Assembly (NCBI GenBank): GCA_009909005.1
Contig: JAAAOG010000178.1
Coordinates: forward strand, 1 to 37,046
Direction: 5' to 3'
Source: Alphaproteobacteria bacterium
Lineage (GTDB): Bacteria > Pseudomonadota > Alphaproteobacteria > DSM-16000 > Inquilinaceae
DNA: 37,046 bases
Below the pieces are notes generated by a model, which saw only the letters and a list, made by a program, of their open reading frames with translations, searched no databases and was not told the origin of the DNA. This document shows, in pieces, positions 1 through 8,834 of this stretch (positions are counted from its first letter, which is position 1; each line of letters begins with the position of its first letter). The position numbers and the translations under genes were made by a program.

Positions 1-1
1 G

Positions 2-1246
2 GGCCGCCGGCCGCCGCCGCACGGGCGGGGCGGGCCGCAGGGCGGGGCGACGGCGCCGGTCCATACCGGCGTCAATCCGCTGGTTGCCGCGGCGGCGCCC
101 CTCCTGGAGCTGATCACCCGGCTGCGCAACCGGGCGCAGCACCGCAATGTCGAGAGCCTGCGCGAGCGGGTCATCGCCGAGATCAAGGGCTTCGAGGGGC
201 GGGCCGTCGAGGCCGGCGTGGCTCCGCCGCTGGTGCGGGCCGGCCGCTACGCCCTGTGCGCCACCGTCGACGATGTCGTGCTCAACACCCCCTGGGGCAG
301 CCAGAGCGTCTGGACCAAGCAGAGCATGGTCGTCACCTTTTATAACGAGGCCTGGGGCGGCGAGCGCTTCTACGAGATCCTGAACCAACTGCTCAAGAAC
401 CCCGGCCGCAATCTCGAAGTGCTGGAGCTCATGTATCTCTGCATGACGCTCGGTTTCGAGGGCCAGTACCGGCTCATCGACCGCGGCGCGGCCAAGCACG
501 CGGAAATCCGCGACGGGCTGTACCGCACGATCATCCAGCAGCGCGGCGAGTACGAGCGGGAGCTGTCGCCGCATTGGCGGGGCATCGAAGTCGGGCACCG
601 GCCGATCACCTCCTACATTCCGCTCTGGCTGGTCGGGGTGATCGCCGCCGGCCTTCTGGCGCTGATGTTTACGGGGTTCAGCTACGCCCTCAACGCCAAT
701 TCGGACGGGGTGTACGCCCTGCTCAACAACATTCCGCCGCACGGCAATGTCCAGCTGGCGCGGGCGGAACCGGTGCCGCCGCCGCCGCCGCCGCCGCCGA
801 CCGTCGAGGAAGCGCAGCAGGTCGAGCGGATCCGCGCGTTCCTCGAGGCCGAAATCGAGGAAGGGCTCGTCGAGGTGCTGGAGGATGCCCAGACCATCAC
901 CGTCCGCCTGAAGGGCGAGGGGATGTTCGCTTCGGCCAGCGACGCGCTGGAAAACCGGTACCGCCCGGCGATCGAGCGGGTGGCAACGGCGATGAACGAC
1001 GAGCCCGGGGACATTATCGTCACCGGCCACACCGACAGCATTCCGATCCGCACCCTGCGCTTCCCGTCGAACTGGGACCTGTCCATGGCCCGGGCCGAGG
1101 CGGTGATGGAATTCATGGAGCAGTTCATCGACGATCCGGAGCGGATGAGCGCCGAGGGGCTCGCCGACAACGAGCCGATCGATACCAATCAGACGGCGGA
1201 GGGCCGGGCGCGCAACCGGCGTATCGAAGTGGTGCTGGTGAAATGA
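2..1246 (+). CDS. tssL: T6SS protein TssL (DotU/IcmH family) with C-terminal OmpA domain, 5' partial
   Basis: Inner-membrane component of the type VI secretion trans-envelope complex with TssM and TssJ. The reading frame is open from the left edge, so the start lies outside the window; the GTG at 218 is internal, because coding upstream of it already matches the family (a NPLVAAAAPLLELITRLR stretch near 80-133). The cytoplasmic DotU domain runs to about nt 600. A single hydrophobic segment lies at about 613-690 (WLVGVIAAGLLALMFTG), followed by a polyproline linker and a periplasmic OmpA-like peptidoglycan-binding domain at about 890-1243, with TGHTDS near 1022 and a final NRRIEVVL motif. The OmpA extension is known in a subset of TssL proteins and is thought to anchor the machine to the cell wall. 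tssM follows after 37 nt, consistent with one operon. Confidence 0.93.
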   Translation, partial: GRRPPPHGRGGPQGGATAPVHTGVNPLVAAAAPLLELITRLRNRAQHRNVESLRERVIAEIKGFEGRAVEAGVAPPLVRAGRYALCATVDDVVLNTPWGSQSVWTKQSMVVTFYNEAWGGERFYEILNQLLKNPGRNLEVLELMYLCMTLGFEGQYRLIDRGAAKHAEIRDGLYRTIIQQRGEYERELSPHWRGIEVGHRPITSYIPLWLVGVIAAGLLALMFTGFSYALNANSDGVYALLNNIPPHGNVQLARAEPVPPPPPPPPTVEEAQQVERIRAFLEAEIEEGLVEVLEDAQTITVRLKGEGMFASASDALENRYRPAIERVATAMNDEPGDIIVTGHTDSIPIRTLRFPSNWDLSMARAEAVMEFMEQFIDDPERMSAEGLADNEPIDTNQTAEGRARNRRIEVVLVK

Positions 1247-1283
1247 CGATGCTGCGGCAAGCCGGCAGAGGACGGGGGTTGAG

Positions 1284-4200
1284 GTGAGCGCGGTCTGGAA
1301 TGTCCTCAAATCGGCGTGGTTCATCAGCCTGATCGGCATCATCCTGTTGTCGCTGCTGATCTGGTTCGTCGGACCCATTCTCGGTTTCGGCAGCTTCCGG
1401 CCGCTGGCCGGGGGGCTGACCCGCTTCCTGGTGATCCTGGTCCTCTTCCTGATCTGGGGCACCGTCGTCCTGGTCGGCTGGCTCAGGCGCCGCAAGAAGA
1501 ACCAGGAACTGGTCAACGAACTGGCGCAGGAATCCGCGACCGGCGAAAGCGGCGCGGAAATGGCGGCCGACGAGGTGGCGCGGCTGCGCGAGCGCATGCA
1601 GGATGCGCTCGGCGTTCTCAAGCAATCCAAGCTCGGTGGCACCAAGGGCCGGCAATATCTCTACCAGCTGCCCTGGTACATCATGATCGGCCCGCCGGGT
1701 TCGGGCAAGACGACGGCGCTGCAGCATTCCGGCCTGACCTTCCCGCTCGCCGACCGGTTGCGCGGCGACGAGCTGGAGATCAAGGGCGTCGGCGGCACCC
1801 GCAATTGCGACTGGGTTTTCACCAATGAAGCCGTGCTGCTCGACACGGCCGGGCGGTACACCACCCAGGACAGCCACGAGACGGTCGATTCCGCGGCCTG
1901 GCAGGGCTTCCTCGGGCTGCTGAAGAAATACCGGCCGCGCCAGCCGATCAATGGCGTGCTGATCGCGATCAGCATTGCCGACCTCATGGTGCAGTCGGAC
2001 GAGGACCGCAAGGCGCATGTCCGCGCCATCCGCATGCGCCTGCGCGAGCTGCGCGAGCAGCTGGGGATCCGATTCCCGATCTATATCCTGTTCACCAAAT
2101 GCGACCTGGTCGCCGGGTTCGTCGAGTTCTTCGACGATCTCGGCCGGCCGGAGCGCGAGCAGGTCTGGGGCATGACCTTCCCGCTCGACGAGGGCAAGGA
2201 CGAGCGCGGGGTGGTGCAAAAGTTCGGTGAAGAGTTCTCGCTGCTGATGCAGCGCCTGAACGACCGGCTGATCGAAAGACTGAACCAGGAGCAGGACCAG
2301 CCGCGGCGCTCGCTGATCTACGGCTTCCCGCAGCAGGTGGCCTCGCTGCGCGAGCCGATCCAGGAGTTCCTGAACGAGATCTTCCAGCCCACCCGGTTCG
2401 AGCAGCGGCCGCTGCTGCGCGGCGTCTACTTCACGTCCGGCACCCAGTACGGCAACCCGATCGACCGGCTTCTCGGTGCCATGGCACAGACCTTCGGCAT
2501 CGGGCGTCAGGCGGTCAGCGGCTATAGCGGCAAGGGGCGCAGCTATTTCCTCACCCGGCTGCTGCGCGGCGTGGTCTTCCCGGAGGCCAGCCTGGTCAGC
2601 GCCAATCCGCGGCTTGAGCGCCGGCGGAAATGGATTCAGCGCGGGGCCTATGCCACCGCCGGGGTGCTGGTCCTGGCTTTTGCCGGGCTGTGGTGGCTCA
2701 GCTACAGCAACAACAGCGCCCTGATCGAGGATGCCGAACGCCGCGTCCAGCTTTACAACGTGCAGATCGACGGGCTGGAGATCAATTCCATCTCCGATGC
2801 CAGTCTGGTGCCGGTGCTGCCGCCGCTGGAGACCGTGCGCGACATCCCGGCCGGCTATGCCGAACAGGGCGAGTCGCATGGCTGGAGCTATGGCCTGGGG
2901 CTCTATCAGGGGGACAAGATCGGCGCTCAGGCCGTCTCCGCCTACCGGCACGCCCTCAACAACCTGTTCCTGCCGCGCATCCTGCTGCGGCTGGAACAGC
3001 AGATGACGGCCAGCCTCGAGAACCCGGAGGCGCTCTACGAACTGCTGCGGATTTACCTGATGCTCGGCGGCCAGGGGCCGATCGACGAAGAGCTGGTGCG
3101 CAACTGGCTGGTCCGCGACTGGGAGCGGGCCGCCTATCCCGGCCCCGGGAATGCCGGAACCCGCCGGGACCTGCAGGCCCATCTCGACGCCATGCTCGAC
3201 ATGCAGCCGCTGGAGCCGGTGCCGCTGCACGGCGACCTGGTGGCGCGGGCCCAGACCGTGCTCGGCGAGGTGCCGCTCGCCCAGCAGGCCTATCGCCGCA
3301 TCGTCGAGGCGCCGGAAGCCCAGCAGCTGCGCGACTGGCGGGTGGTCGACCATGGCGGGCCGTCGGTCGGCGACGTGTTCGAACTGCGTTCGGGCGAACC
3401 GCTGACCAGCGGCGTCTCCGGCATCTATACCTATGACGGCTTCTACGACTATTTCCTGCCGACGATGATCGATGTGGTCGGCGACCTGGCGCAGGAGCGC
3501 TGGGTGCTGGACGGCGGCGCCGGCACGCAGGTCGATCAGCGTCAGCTGGCCTTGCTGGAGCGCGACACGCTGATCCTGTACCTCGACGACTATATCTCGC
3601 GCTGGCGCCTGCTGCTGTCCGACCTGACGGTCAAGGATTTCGAGAATATCCGTCACGCCGTCCAGGTCACAAACACCCTGTCCGGGCCGAATTCGCCGAT
3701 CCGCATCATGCTGCGCGATATCTGCGTCGAGACCCGGCTGGGCGTCGAGCCGGAGCGGCCGGAGATCGACATCGCGGAGGGCGTGTCCAGCGGCGGCATC
3801 ATGGATGCCATCGCCGGTATCGCCGAGTACGAGGCGCGGCGGCGGATCAACACCCGCACCCAGAACGTCATCGACATTGCCGGGGAATCGACGGGCGTCA
3901 CGCTGCCCGGGGGCGGCCAGGGCGGCGGCGACGAGGAGCTGCCGCCCCCCGGCCAGCCGGTCGAGGACGCCTTTGCCGAACTGCACCGCTTTGCCGGCTG
4001 TGTCGAAGGCGGCAGTGAGGGCCAGGCGCCGCTCGACGACCTGGTGCGACAGTTCGGCGATTTGCGGCAGTCTCTGTCTTCCATGGCCTCCGGGGGCGGC
4101 GGCGGCGGTGGCGGCGGACCCGGTGGCGGCGACGTCATCAATGACCTGATGCTGGATGCCGGGCAGATGCCCGAGCCGGTCGGCGGCCTCGTCTCCGAGG

Positions 4201-4934
4201 TCGCCCAGCAGGCGGCCGATGCCGGCGCGGCCGGGCAGGGCGGACGCCTGTCGGAGATTTGGCAAAGCGATGTGCGCGAGTTCTGCGTCCGTGCCCTCAA
4301 CAACCGCTATCCGATCTTCCGGAGCAGCAGCAACGATGTGACGCTCGGCGATTTCGCCCGGCTGTTCCAGCCGAACGGCATGATCGACCGCTATTTCAAC
4401 GAGAACCTCGCGCAATATGTCGACACCTCAAGCCGGCAATGGGCGTGGCGGCAGAGCGCGATCGATCTGGGCATCCCCTCCTATGTGCTGACGCAGTTCC
4501 AATTCGCCGCCGATATCCGCGACGCCTTCTGGCCGGATGGCGGCGGCGGCGCCCCGCGCGTCAGTTTCGAGATCCAGCCGGAGCGACTGAGCGCCACGGC
4601 CAACCAGGTCCTTCTGGAGGTCGATGGCGAGTCGCTGGTCTATCGCCACGGCGCGCCGCGCTCGCATAACTTCACCTGGCCGGGCAACACCAGCCGCGCC
4701 CGCATCGCCTTCCAGCCGCAGGTGGCCGGCGCCTCCAGCGTCACCCGCACCGGCGCCTGGGCGTGGTTCCGGCTGATCGATACCGGCCGGATCACCAGCG
4801 CCGCCGGCGCCAACCGGTTCATGCTGGAATTCGATCTGGGCGGGCGCAATGCCGCCTTCCTGATCACCGCCGGCAGCGTGGTCAATCCCTTCAACCTCAG
4901 CGCCCTGGAGAATTTCCGGTGTCCGCAGTTCTGA
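1284..4934 (+). CDS. tssM: T6SS protein TssM (IcmF family)
   Basis: Large inner-membrane protein of the T6SS membrane complex, 1216 residues, a usual length for the family. It starts at GTG 1284 behind a G-rich ribosome-binding stretch. Two hydrophobic segments lie near residues 10-32 and 42-64. A cytoplasmic NTPase-like domain follows, with an intact Walker A motif GPPGSGKTT at residues 136-144 and LLDTAGRY near 185. A third membrane segment (about 455-475) precedes the large periplasmic region. Near residue 937 there is a run of nine glycines followed by PGGG, inside a low-complexity spacer that is unusual but in frame. The C-terminal part (about 1060-1216) matches the IcmF C-terminal beta domain expected to meet TssJ. 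The 3' end overlaps the start of tagF by 16 nt, indicating translational coupling. Confidence 0.96.
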   Translation: MSAVWNVLKSAWFISLIGIILLSLLIWFVGPILGFGSFRPLAGGLTRFLVILVLFLIWGTVVLVGWLRRRKKNQELVNELAQESATGESGAEMAADEVARLRERMQDALGVLKQSKLGGTKGRQYLYQLPWYIMIGPPGSGKTTALQHSGLTFPLADRLRGDELEIKGVGGTRNCDWVFTNEAVLLDTAGRYTTQDSHETVDSAAWQGFLGLLKKYRPRQPINGVLIAISIADLMVQSDEDRKAHVRAIRMRLRELREQLGIRFPIYILFTKCDLVAGFVEFFDDLGRPEREQVWGMTFPLDEGKDERGVVQKFGEEFSLLMQRLNDRLIERLNQEQDQPRRSLIYGFPQQVASLREPIQEFLNEIFQPTRFEQRPLLRGVYFTSGTQYGNPIDRLLGAMAQTFGIGRQAVSGYSGKGRSYFLTRLLRGVVFPEASLVSANPRLERRRKWIQRGAYATAGVLVLAFAGLWWLSYSNNSALIEDAERRVQLYNVQIDGLEINSISDASLVPVLPPLETVRDIPAGYAEQGESHGWSYGLGLYQGDKIGAQAVSAYRHALNNLFLPRILLRLEQQMTASLENPEALYELLRIYLMLGGQGPIDEELVRNWLVRDWERAAYPGPGNAGTRRDLQAHLDAMLDMQPLEPVPLHGDLVARAQTVLGEVPLAQQAYRRIVEAPEAQQLRDWRVVDHGGPSVGDVFELRSGEPLTSGVSGIYTYDGFYDYFLPTMIDVVGDLAQERWVLDGGAGTQVDQRQLALLERDTLILYLDDYISRWRLLLSDLTVKDFENIRHAVQVTNTLSGPNSPIRIMLRDICVETRLGVEPERPEIDIAEGVSSGGIMDAIAGIAEYEARRRINTRTQNVIDIAGESTGVTLPGGGQGGGDEELPPPGQPVEDAFAELHRFAGCVEGGSEGQAPLDDLVRQFGDLRQSLSSMASGGGGGGGGGPGGGDVINDLMLDAGQMPEPVGGLVSEVAQQAADAGAAGQGGRLSEIWQSDVREFCVRALNNRYPIFRSSSNDVTLGDFARLFQPNGMIDRYFNENLAQYVDTSSRQWAWRQSAIDLGIPSYVLTQFQFAADIRDAFWPDGGGGAPRVSFEIQPERLSATANQVLLEVDGESLVYRHGAPRSHNFTWPGNTSRARIAFQPQVAGASSVTRTGAWAWFRLIDTGRITSAAGANRFMLEFDLGGRNAAFLITAGSVVNPFNLSALENFRCPQF

Positions 4935-5713
4935 GCGCGGCGTCCGGGGCCGTCGAGGCGCCGGGCTTCTTCGGCAAGGTGCCGGTCAAGGGCGATTTCG
5001 TCACGCGCCGGCTGCCGCAGGGTTTCACGGCGGGCTGGGATGCCTGGCTGCAGGCGGCCATGGCGGAGAGCCGCGAGCAGATCGGCGAAGAGTGGCTCGA
5101 CATCTATCTCAACGCGCCGCTCTGGCATTTCGCCCTGTCGCCCGGCGCCTGCGGCGAGGCGGCAGTGGCCGGCTTGATCATGCCGAGCGTCGACCGGGTC
5201 GGCCGGTACTTCCCGCTCACCGTTGCGGCAATCCTCGACGAGACGGCGTCGCCCGCCGAGCTTGCCGCCGCGGCCGGCGACTGGTTCGAAGCGGTGCAGG
5301 ACCTGGCGCTTTCGGCGCTGGAGGACGATTTCGACTTTGACGCCTTCGACCGCGATCTGGCGGCTCTGGAACTTCCCAGCTGGACGCCGCGGATCGGCGA
5401 CGGGGCGGATGACGCGCCGGAGACGCCGGCCTTCGGCGCCGGCTGGCGGGTGGGCATAGGCCCGGACGGCAATCCCGCCCGCGCCTATGCCGGCATGATC
5501 CATCATATTCTGAGGGCCACGGCGCCGGACTATGGGCTGTGGTGGACTGCGGGGTCGGAGACCGTCCTCGCCTCGCTCCTGGTCTCCCGCGGCCTGCCGA
5601 AGACCGGCAGCTTCGCCGCGCTGCTGGATGGTCAGTGGGAGCAATGGGGCTGGCTTCGCTGGGAGACACTGTCGCCCTCGGCAGGCCCCCCTATCCGGAT
5701 GGAGGAGGAATGA
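4919..5713 (+). CDS. tagF: T6SS-associated protein TagF (ImpM family)
   Basis: TagF/ImpM proteins are accessory T6SS factors; in Pseudomonas aeruginosa TagF acts as a post-translational repressor of the system. The N-terminus carries the family signature FFGKVPVKGDFVTRRLP at about residues 15-31. The start is set at GTG 4919 because GGAG at 4907-4910 sits eight bases upstream and because the family motif begins soon after; the frame stays open farther upstream within tssM, but that part is non-homologous shadow. Length 264 residues. It overlaps the tssM end by 16 nt and its stop lies between the ribosome-binding site and start of the first PP2C gene, so the three are probably co-translated. 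In other species tagF is also sometimes fused or adjacent to pppA-type phosphatases, matching this context. Confidence 0.92.
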   Translation: MSAVLSAASGAVEAPGFFGKVPVKGDFVTRRLPQGFTAGWDAWLQAAMAESREQIGEEWLDIYLNAPLWHFALSPGACGEAAVAGLIMPSVDRVGRYFPLTVAAILDETASPAELAAAAGDWFEAVQDLALSALEDDFDFDAFDRDLAALELPSWTPRIGDGADDAPETPAFGAGWRVGIGPDGNPARAYAGMIHHILRATAPDYGLWWTAGSETVLASLLVSRGLPKTGSFAALLDGQWEQWGWLRWETLSPSAGPPIRMEEE

Positions 5714-5715
5714 CC

Positions 5716-6537
5716 ATGTTGCCGGTCGATTTCTTCGAATGCGTCTCCGTGCCCGTGACCCATCCGGGCAATGTGCGCAAGATCAACGAGGATTCGTTCG
5801 TCGACCGGCCCGACCTCGGGCTCTGGGCCGTGGCCGACGGCATGGGCGGCCATCAGGCCGGCGACTATGCCAGCCGGCTGGTAGCCAATTTCCTGAATCA
5901 GGTCCGGCCGCCGCGCGGTGCTGCCCAGATGATGTATGAGGTGCGCGCCCGTCTGCGGTCGGCCAATCGTCAATTGCGGAACGAGATGATGCTGCGCGGC
6001 GGCGACAAGACGGCCGGCAGCACCGTCGTCGCCCTGCTGTTCTACGGCGGCCATTATTGCTGTCTCTGGGCCGGCGACAGCCGCGCCTATCTCTTCCGGA
6101 ATGGCGAGCTGACACAGCTGACCCGCGATCACAGCCACGTCCAGCATCTGATCGACCTCGGGGCGCTGCGCCCGGAAGAGGCGGAGCGGCATCCACAGGC
6201 GAATGTCATTACCCGCGCGGTCGGCGGCGCCGACCAGCTGGACCTCGGCAAGGTGCACGGCCCCGCCTACCTGAAGGACATCTTTCTCCTCTGCAGCGAC
6301 GGCCTCAGCCGCCAAGTGAAGCACGAGGAAATAGAGGAGATCCTCGATCGTTGCACCCTCGATATGGCGGTCAACGAATTGCTCGGACTGGCGTTGCAGC
6401 GCGGCGCGCCCGACAATGTGACCGTCCTCGGCGTCAAGGTGAAGCGGCGGCGCCCGACCCGTCCGGTGAAGCCGGCGAGCGACGATGAAGAGACCATGGT
6501 CGGACGGGCGGCAGTGGCCGCGGCCGGGGTATTGTGA
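5716..6537 (+). CDS. pppA: PP2C-family Ser/Thr protein phosphatase of the T6SS cluster (PppA-like)
   Basis: Predicted soluble metal-dependent phosphatase that removes phosphate from Ser/Thr; in P. aeruginosa PppA counteracts the kinase PpkA and switches the T6SS off. Visible PP2C motifs in order: INEDSF near residue 25, VADGMGGHQAGD (metal-binding Asp and Gly) near 40, GSTVVALLF near 105, AGDSRAYLF near 122, LLCSDGLS near 193 and PDNVTVL near 234. Length 273 residues; no signal peptide or membrane segment. Start chosen at ATG 5716, because AGGAGG at 5703-5708 is correctly spaced for it; the ATG at 5710, which overlaps the tagF stop, lies only one base from that site. The next phosphatase gene starts on the last base of this one's stop codon (TGATG). 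Confidence 0.92.
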   Translation: MLPVDFFECVSVPVTHPGNVRKINEDSFVDRPDLGLWAVADGMGGHQAGDYASRLVANFLNQVRPPRGAAQMMYEVRARLRSANRQLRNEMMLRGGDKTAGSTVVALLFYGGHYCCLWAGDSRAYLFRNGELTQLTRDHSHVQHLIDLGALRPEEAERHPQANVITRAVGGADQLDLGKVHGPAYLKDIFLLCSDGLSRQVKHEEIEEILDRCTLDMAVNELLGLALQRGAPDNVTVLGVKVKRRRPTRPVKPASDDEETMVGRAAVAAAGVL

Positions 6538-7751
6538 TGACAGAGAATGCAAGCGTCGGCGACGCCGGCGAGGCGGAAGGCGACCGCCCCTGGGTCTCCT
6601 CCGGCGCCACCGACCTGGGTGCGGTTCGGAAGCTGAACGAGGACGCCTTTCTTGATCGCAGCGAGGTCGGGCTATGGGTGGTCGCCGACGGGATGGGCGG
6701 GCACTCGGCCGGCGATTTCGCCAGCAAGCGCATCGTCGAAAGCCTCGAGGCGCTTGCCGTCCCGATCGATCCGGAGCAGTTCGCTGATGCCGTCGAAGGG
6801 ACTCTGCTGACCGTCCATGACGAGTTGACGGAGGAAGCGGAGCGTCGCGGCCCGAATACGGTGATCGGCAGTACGGTGCTCGCCACGCTGCTGGCCGGCA
6901 ACCAGGCGACGACACTCTGGGCCGGCGACAGCCGCCTCTACCGGATGCGCGGTGGCCACCTCACACAGCTGACCCGCGACCACAGCCTCGTCCAGGACCT
7001 CGTCGACGCCGGCGAACTGACGTCGGAGCAGGCCGAGCATCACCCGCAGAGCAATATCATCACCCGGGCCGTCGGCGCCGGCGACGACCTGGAGATCGAA
7101 CGGCGCACCGACCGGGTGGCACCCGGCGATATCCTCCTTCTGTGCAGCGACGGGCTGGGCCGGGTGGTGCCGCCGGAGGACATTGTGGCGACGCTCAGCG
7201 AAACGCCGGTGGAGGCGGCTGCCGGCGCGCTGATCGACAAGGCTTTGGCCTTCCGGACCACCGACAATGTCACCGCAATCGTGGTGCGTATCGATGGCGT
7301 GCCGGACGCGGCGGCCGTAGCCGGACCGGAGGACGACGACGAGCCGACCGAGCCCGGAACGGCCAGGCCGCGGGGCGATGAGTCCGAGTCGACCCTGCCC
7401 TCGGCATGGCGGGCCGCCGGCGCCGCCGCGCCGGAGATCGACACGGTCCCGGATTTCGGACCCGATAATGCCGGGGCGGACCGCGAAATCGCGCCCGGCG
7501 AAGAGGCAGCGGACGACGCGATCCCGTTCTCCGACAGCGAAGGCGGAGAGGAGGATGACTGGCGGCCGATATCGGCGCCGGAGGGGGACCAGCCGCGCGA
7601 CCTCACCATGATCGGCGTGCCGCCGCGCCGGACGGCAGCGGCCGCGATGAACGAGGCACCGGCCGGCAAGCGCGCGGCGCGCGGCTGGCCGGCCATTCTT
7701 CTTGTCGCGGCCGGCTTTGCCGTGATCCTTGCGGCGTTGTATTTGCTCTGA
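6537..7751 (+). CDS. Second PP2C-family phosphatase with C-terminal membrane anchor
   Basis: A second PP2C-type Ser/Thr phosphatase directly downstream of the first, probably a paralogue: LNEDAF, VADGMGGHSAGD, GSTVLATLL, AGDSRLYRM, LLCSDGLG and TDNVTAIVV occur in the same order within the first 255 residues. Unlike the first copy it continues with an acidic, low-complexity stretch (about 258-375) and ends with a single hydrophobic segment GWPAILLVAAGFAVILAALY immediately before the stop, a tail-anchor arrangement that would place the phosphatase domain on the cytoplasmic face of the inner membrane. Length 404 residues from ATG 6537 (GTG 6534 would add one residue). It is the last gene of the T6SS run; 162 bases separate it from cysE. 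The role is inferred from context; whether it acts on T6SS components or on something else cannot be decided here. Confidence 0.88.
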   Translation: MTENASVGDAGEAEGDRPWVSSGATDLGAVRKLNEDAFLDRSEVGLWVVADGMGGHSAGDFASKRIVESLEALAVPIDPEQFADAVEGTLLTVHDELTEEAERRGPNTVIGSTVLATLLAGNQATTLWAGDSRLYRMRGGHLTQLTRDHSLVQDLVDAGELTSEQAEHHPQSNIITRAVGAGDDLEIERRTDRVAPGDILLLCSDGLGRVVPPEDIVATLSETPVEAAAGALIDKALAFRTTDNVTAIVVRIDGVPDAAAVAGPEDDDEPTEPGTARPRGDESESTLPSAWRAAGAAAPEIDTVPDFGPDNAGADREIAPGEEAADDAIPFSDSEGGEEDDWRPISAPEGDQPRDLTMIGVPPRRTAAAAMNEAPAGKRAARGWPAILLVAAGFAVILAALYLL

Positions 7752-7913
7752 AGCGGCACGGCCGGCCCGCCTGCAAGGGAGTCAGGGTTCCGCCGCCACG
7801 GTCGCCACGACTCGTGATCCGTACCATCAAAAACTATCATTTGCCGTCGACGGCGCGAATGCCCATGGTTTTTGCAGCACAACAGACTGCCGTGCCGCCG
7901 GGGAGCCGCGCTG

Positions 7914-8744
7914 ATGACCGCCATCCCGCTCGATGTCGCCAATGATTCGGTTCAGGATCTGTGGCGTTCCATCCGCTTCACCGCCCGCGACTGGGCGCGG
8001 CGCGAGCCGGTGCTTGCCGGCTGGCTGACCCATTGCGTGCTGGAGGCCTCGACGTTCGAATACGGCCTCGGCGTCATTCTCAGCGACAAGGTCGCCGATT
8101 CGGTGTTGCCGGTGCGCACCCTGCTGCCGCTGATGCTGCAGGCGATGGACGACGATCCGGAAATCATCGCGGCGGCGGCAGCCGACCTCGACGCCCATTA
8201 CACCCGAAACCCGGCATGCGGCGACCACCTGACGGCGCTGTTGTTCTTCAAGGGCTATCACGCCGTCCAGGCCCACCGCATCGCCCACTGGTTCTGGCGC
8301 CACAACCGGCAGATCCTGGCCAACTACATGCAAAGCCGCGGGTCGGAGGTCTTCGGCGTCGACATCCACCCGGCCGCACGCTTCGGCCGCGGCATCTTCT
8401 TCGACCATGCCACCGGCATCGTCGTGGGCGAGACGGCGACCATCGACGACGACGTCTCCATCCTGCAGAACGTCACCCTGGGCGGCACCGGCAAGGAGAG
8501 CGGCGACCGCCACCCCAAGATCCGCTCAGGCGTCATGATCAGCGCCGGCAGCAAGGTGCTCGGCAATATCGTCATCGGCGAAGGGGCGAAGATCGGCGCC
8601 AACAGCGTCGTGCTCAACGATGTCGACCCGCATACCACCGTGGTCGGCGTGCCGGGCAAGGCTGTCGGCGGCACGGTCGACGACAAGCCGTCCCTGACCA
8701 TGGACCAGTCCTTCGACTGCGAGAGCTTCGATCCGGGGATTTGA
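7914..8744 (+). CDS. cysE: Serine O-acetyltransferase
   Basis: Transfers acetyl from acetyl-CoA to L-serine, giving O-acetylserine, the first step of cysteine synthesis in the cytoplasm. The N-terminal alpha-helical domain (about 1-140) is followed by a left-handed beta-helix of hexapeptide repeats (about 148-255). Catalytic residues line up with E. coli CysE: Asp150 in VDIHP, His165 in FDHATG and His200 in DRHPKI, with the same 15 and 35 residue spacing as Asp143/His158/His193. The GGTGKESGDRHPK loop and GVPGKAVGG C-terminal turn are present. Length 276 residues. Start ATG 7914 is preferred because GGGGAG at 7900-7905 is eight bases upstream; a TTG start 42 bases earlier is less likely. Cysteine feedback inhibition is usual in the family and cannot be judged from the sequence. 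Confidence 0.95.
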   Translation: MTAIPLDVANDSVQDLWRSIRFTARDWARREPVLAGWLTHCVLEASTFEYGLGVILSDKVADSVLPVRTLLPLMLQAMDDDPEIIAAAAADLDAHYTRNPACGDHLTALLFFKGYHAVQAHRIAHWFWRHNRQILANYMQSRGSEVFGVDIHPAARFGRGIFFDHATGIVVGETATIDDDVSILQNVTLGGTGKESGDRHPKIRSGVMISAGSKVLGNIVIGEGAKIGANSVVLNDVDPHTTVVGVPGKAVGGTVDDKPSLTMDQSFDCESFDPGI

Positions 8745-8834
8745 GGCCGTCGGGCGGCTTGCGCGGAGAAGTCGGGGTCCCCATCCTCCAGGGATGCGTG
8801 TTTGGGTCGGACTGCGAGAGAAAGGGATCCCCCC

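Noticed and set aside
1125-4415. A 1096-codon open frame on the minus strand opposite tssM
   Set aside because: It lies wholly antisense to a gene with clear IcmF motifs; long antisense frames are expected from the G/C third-position bias, and its product has no recognisable domain.
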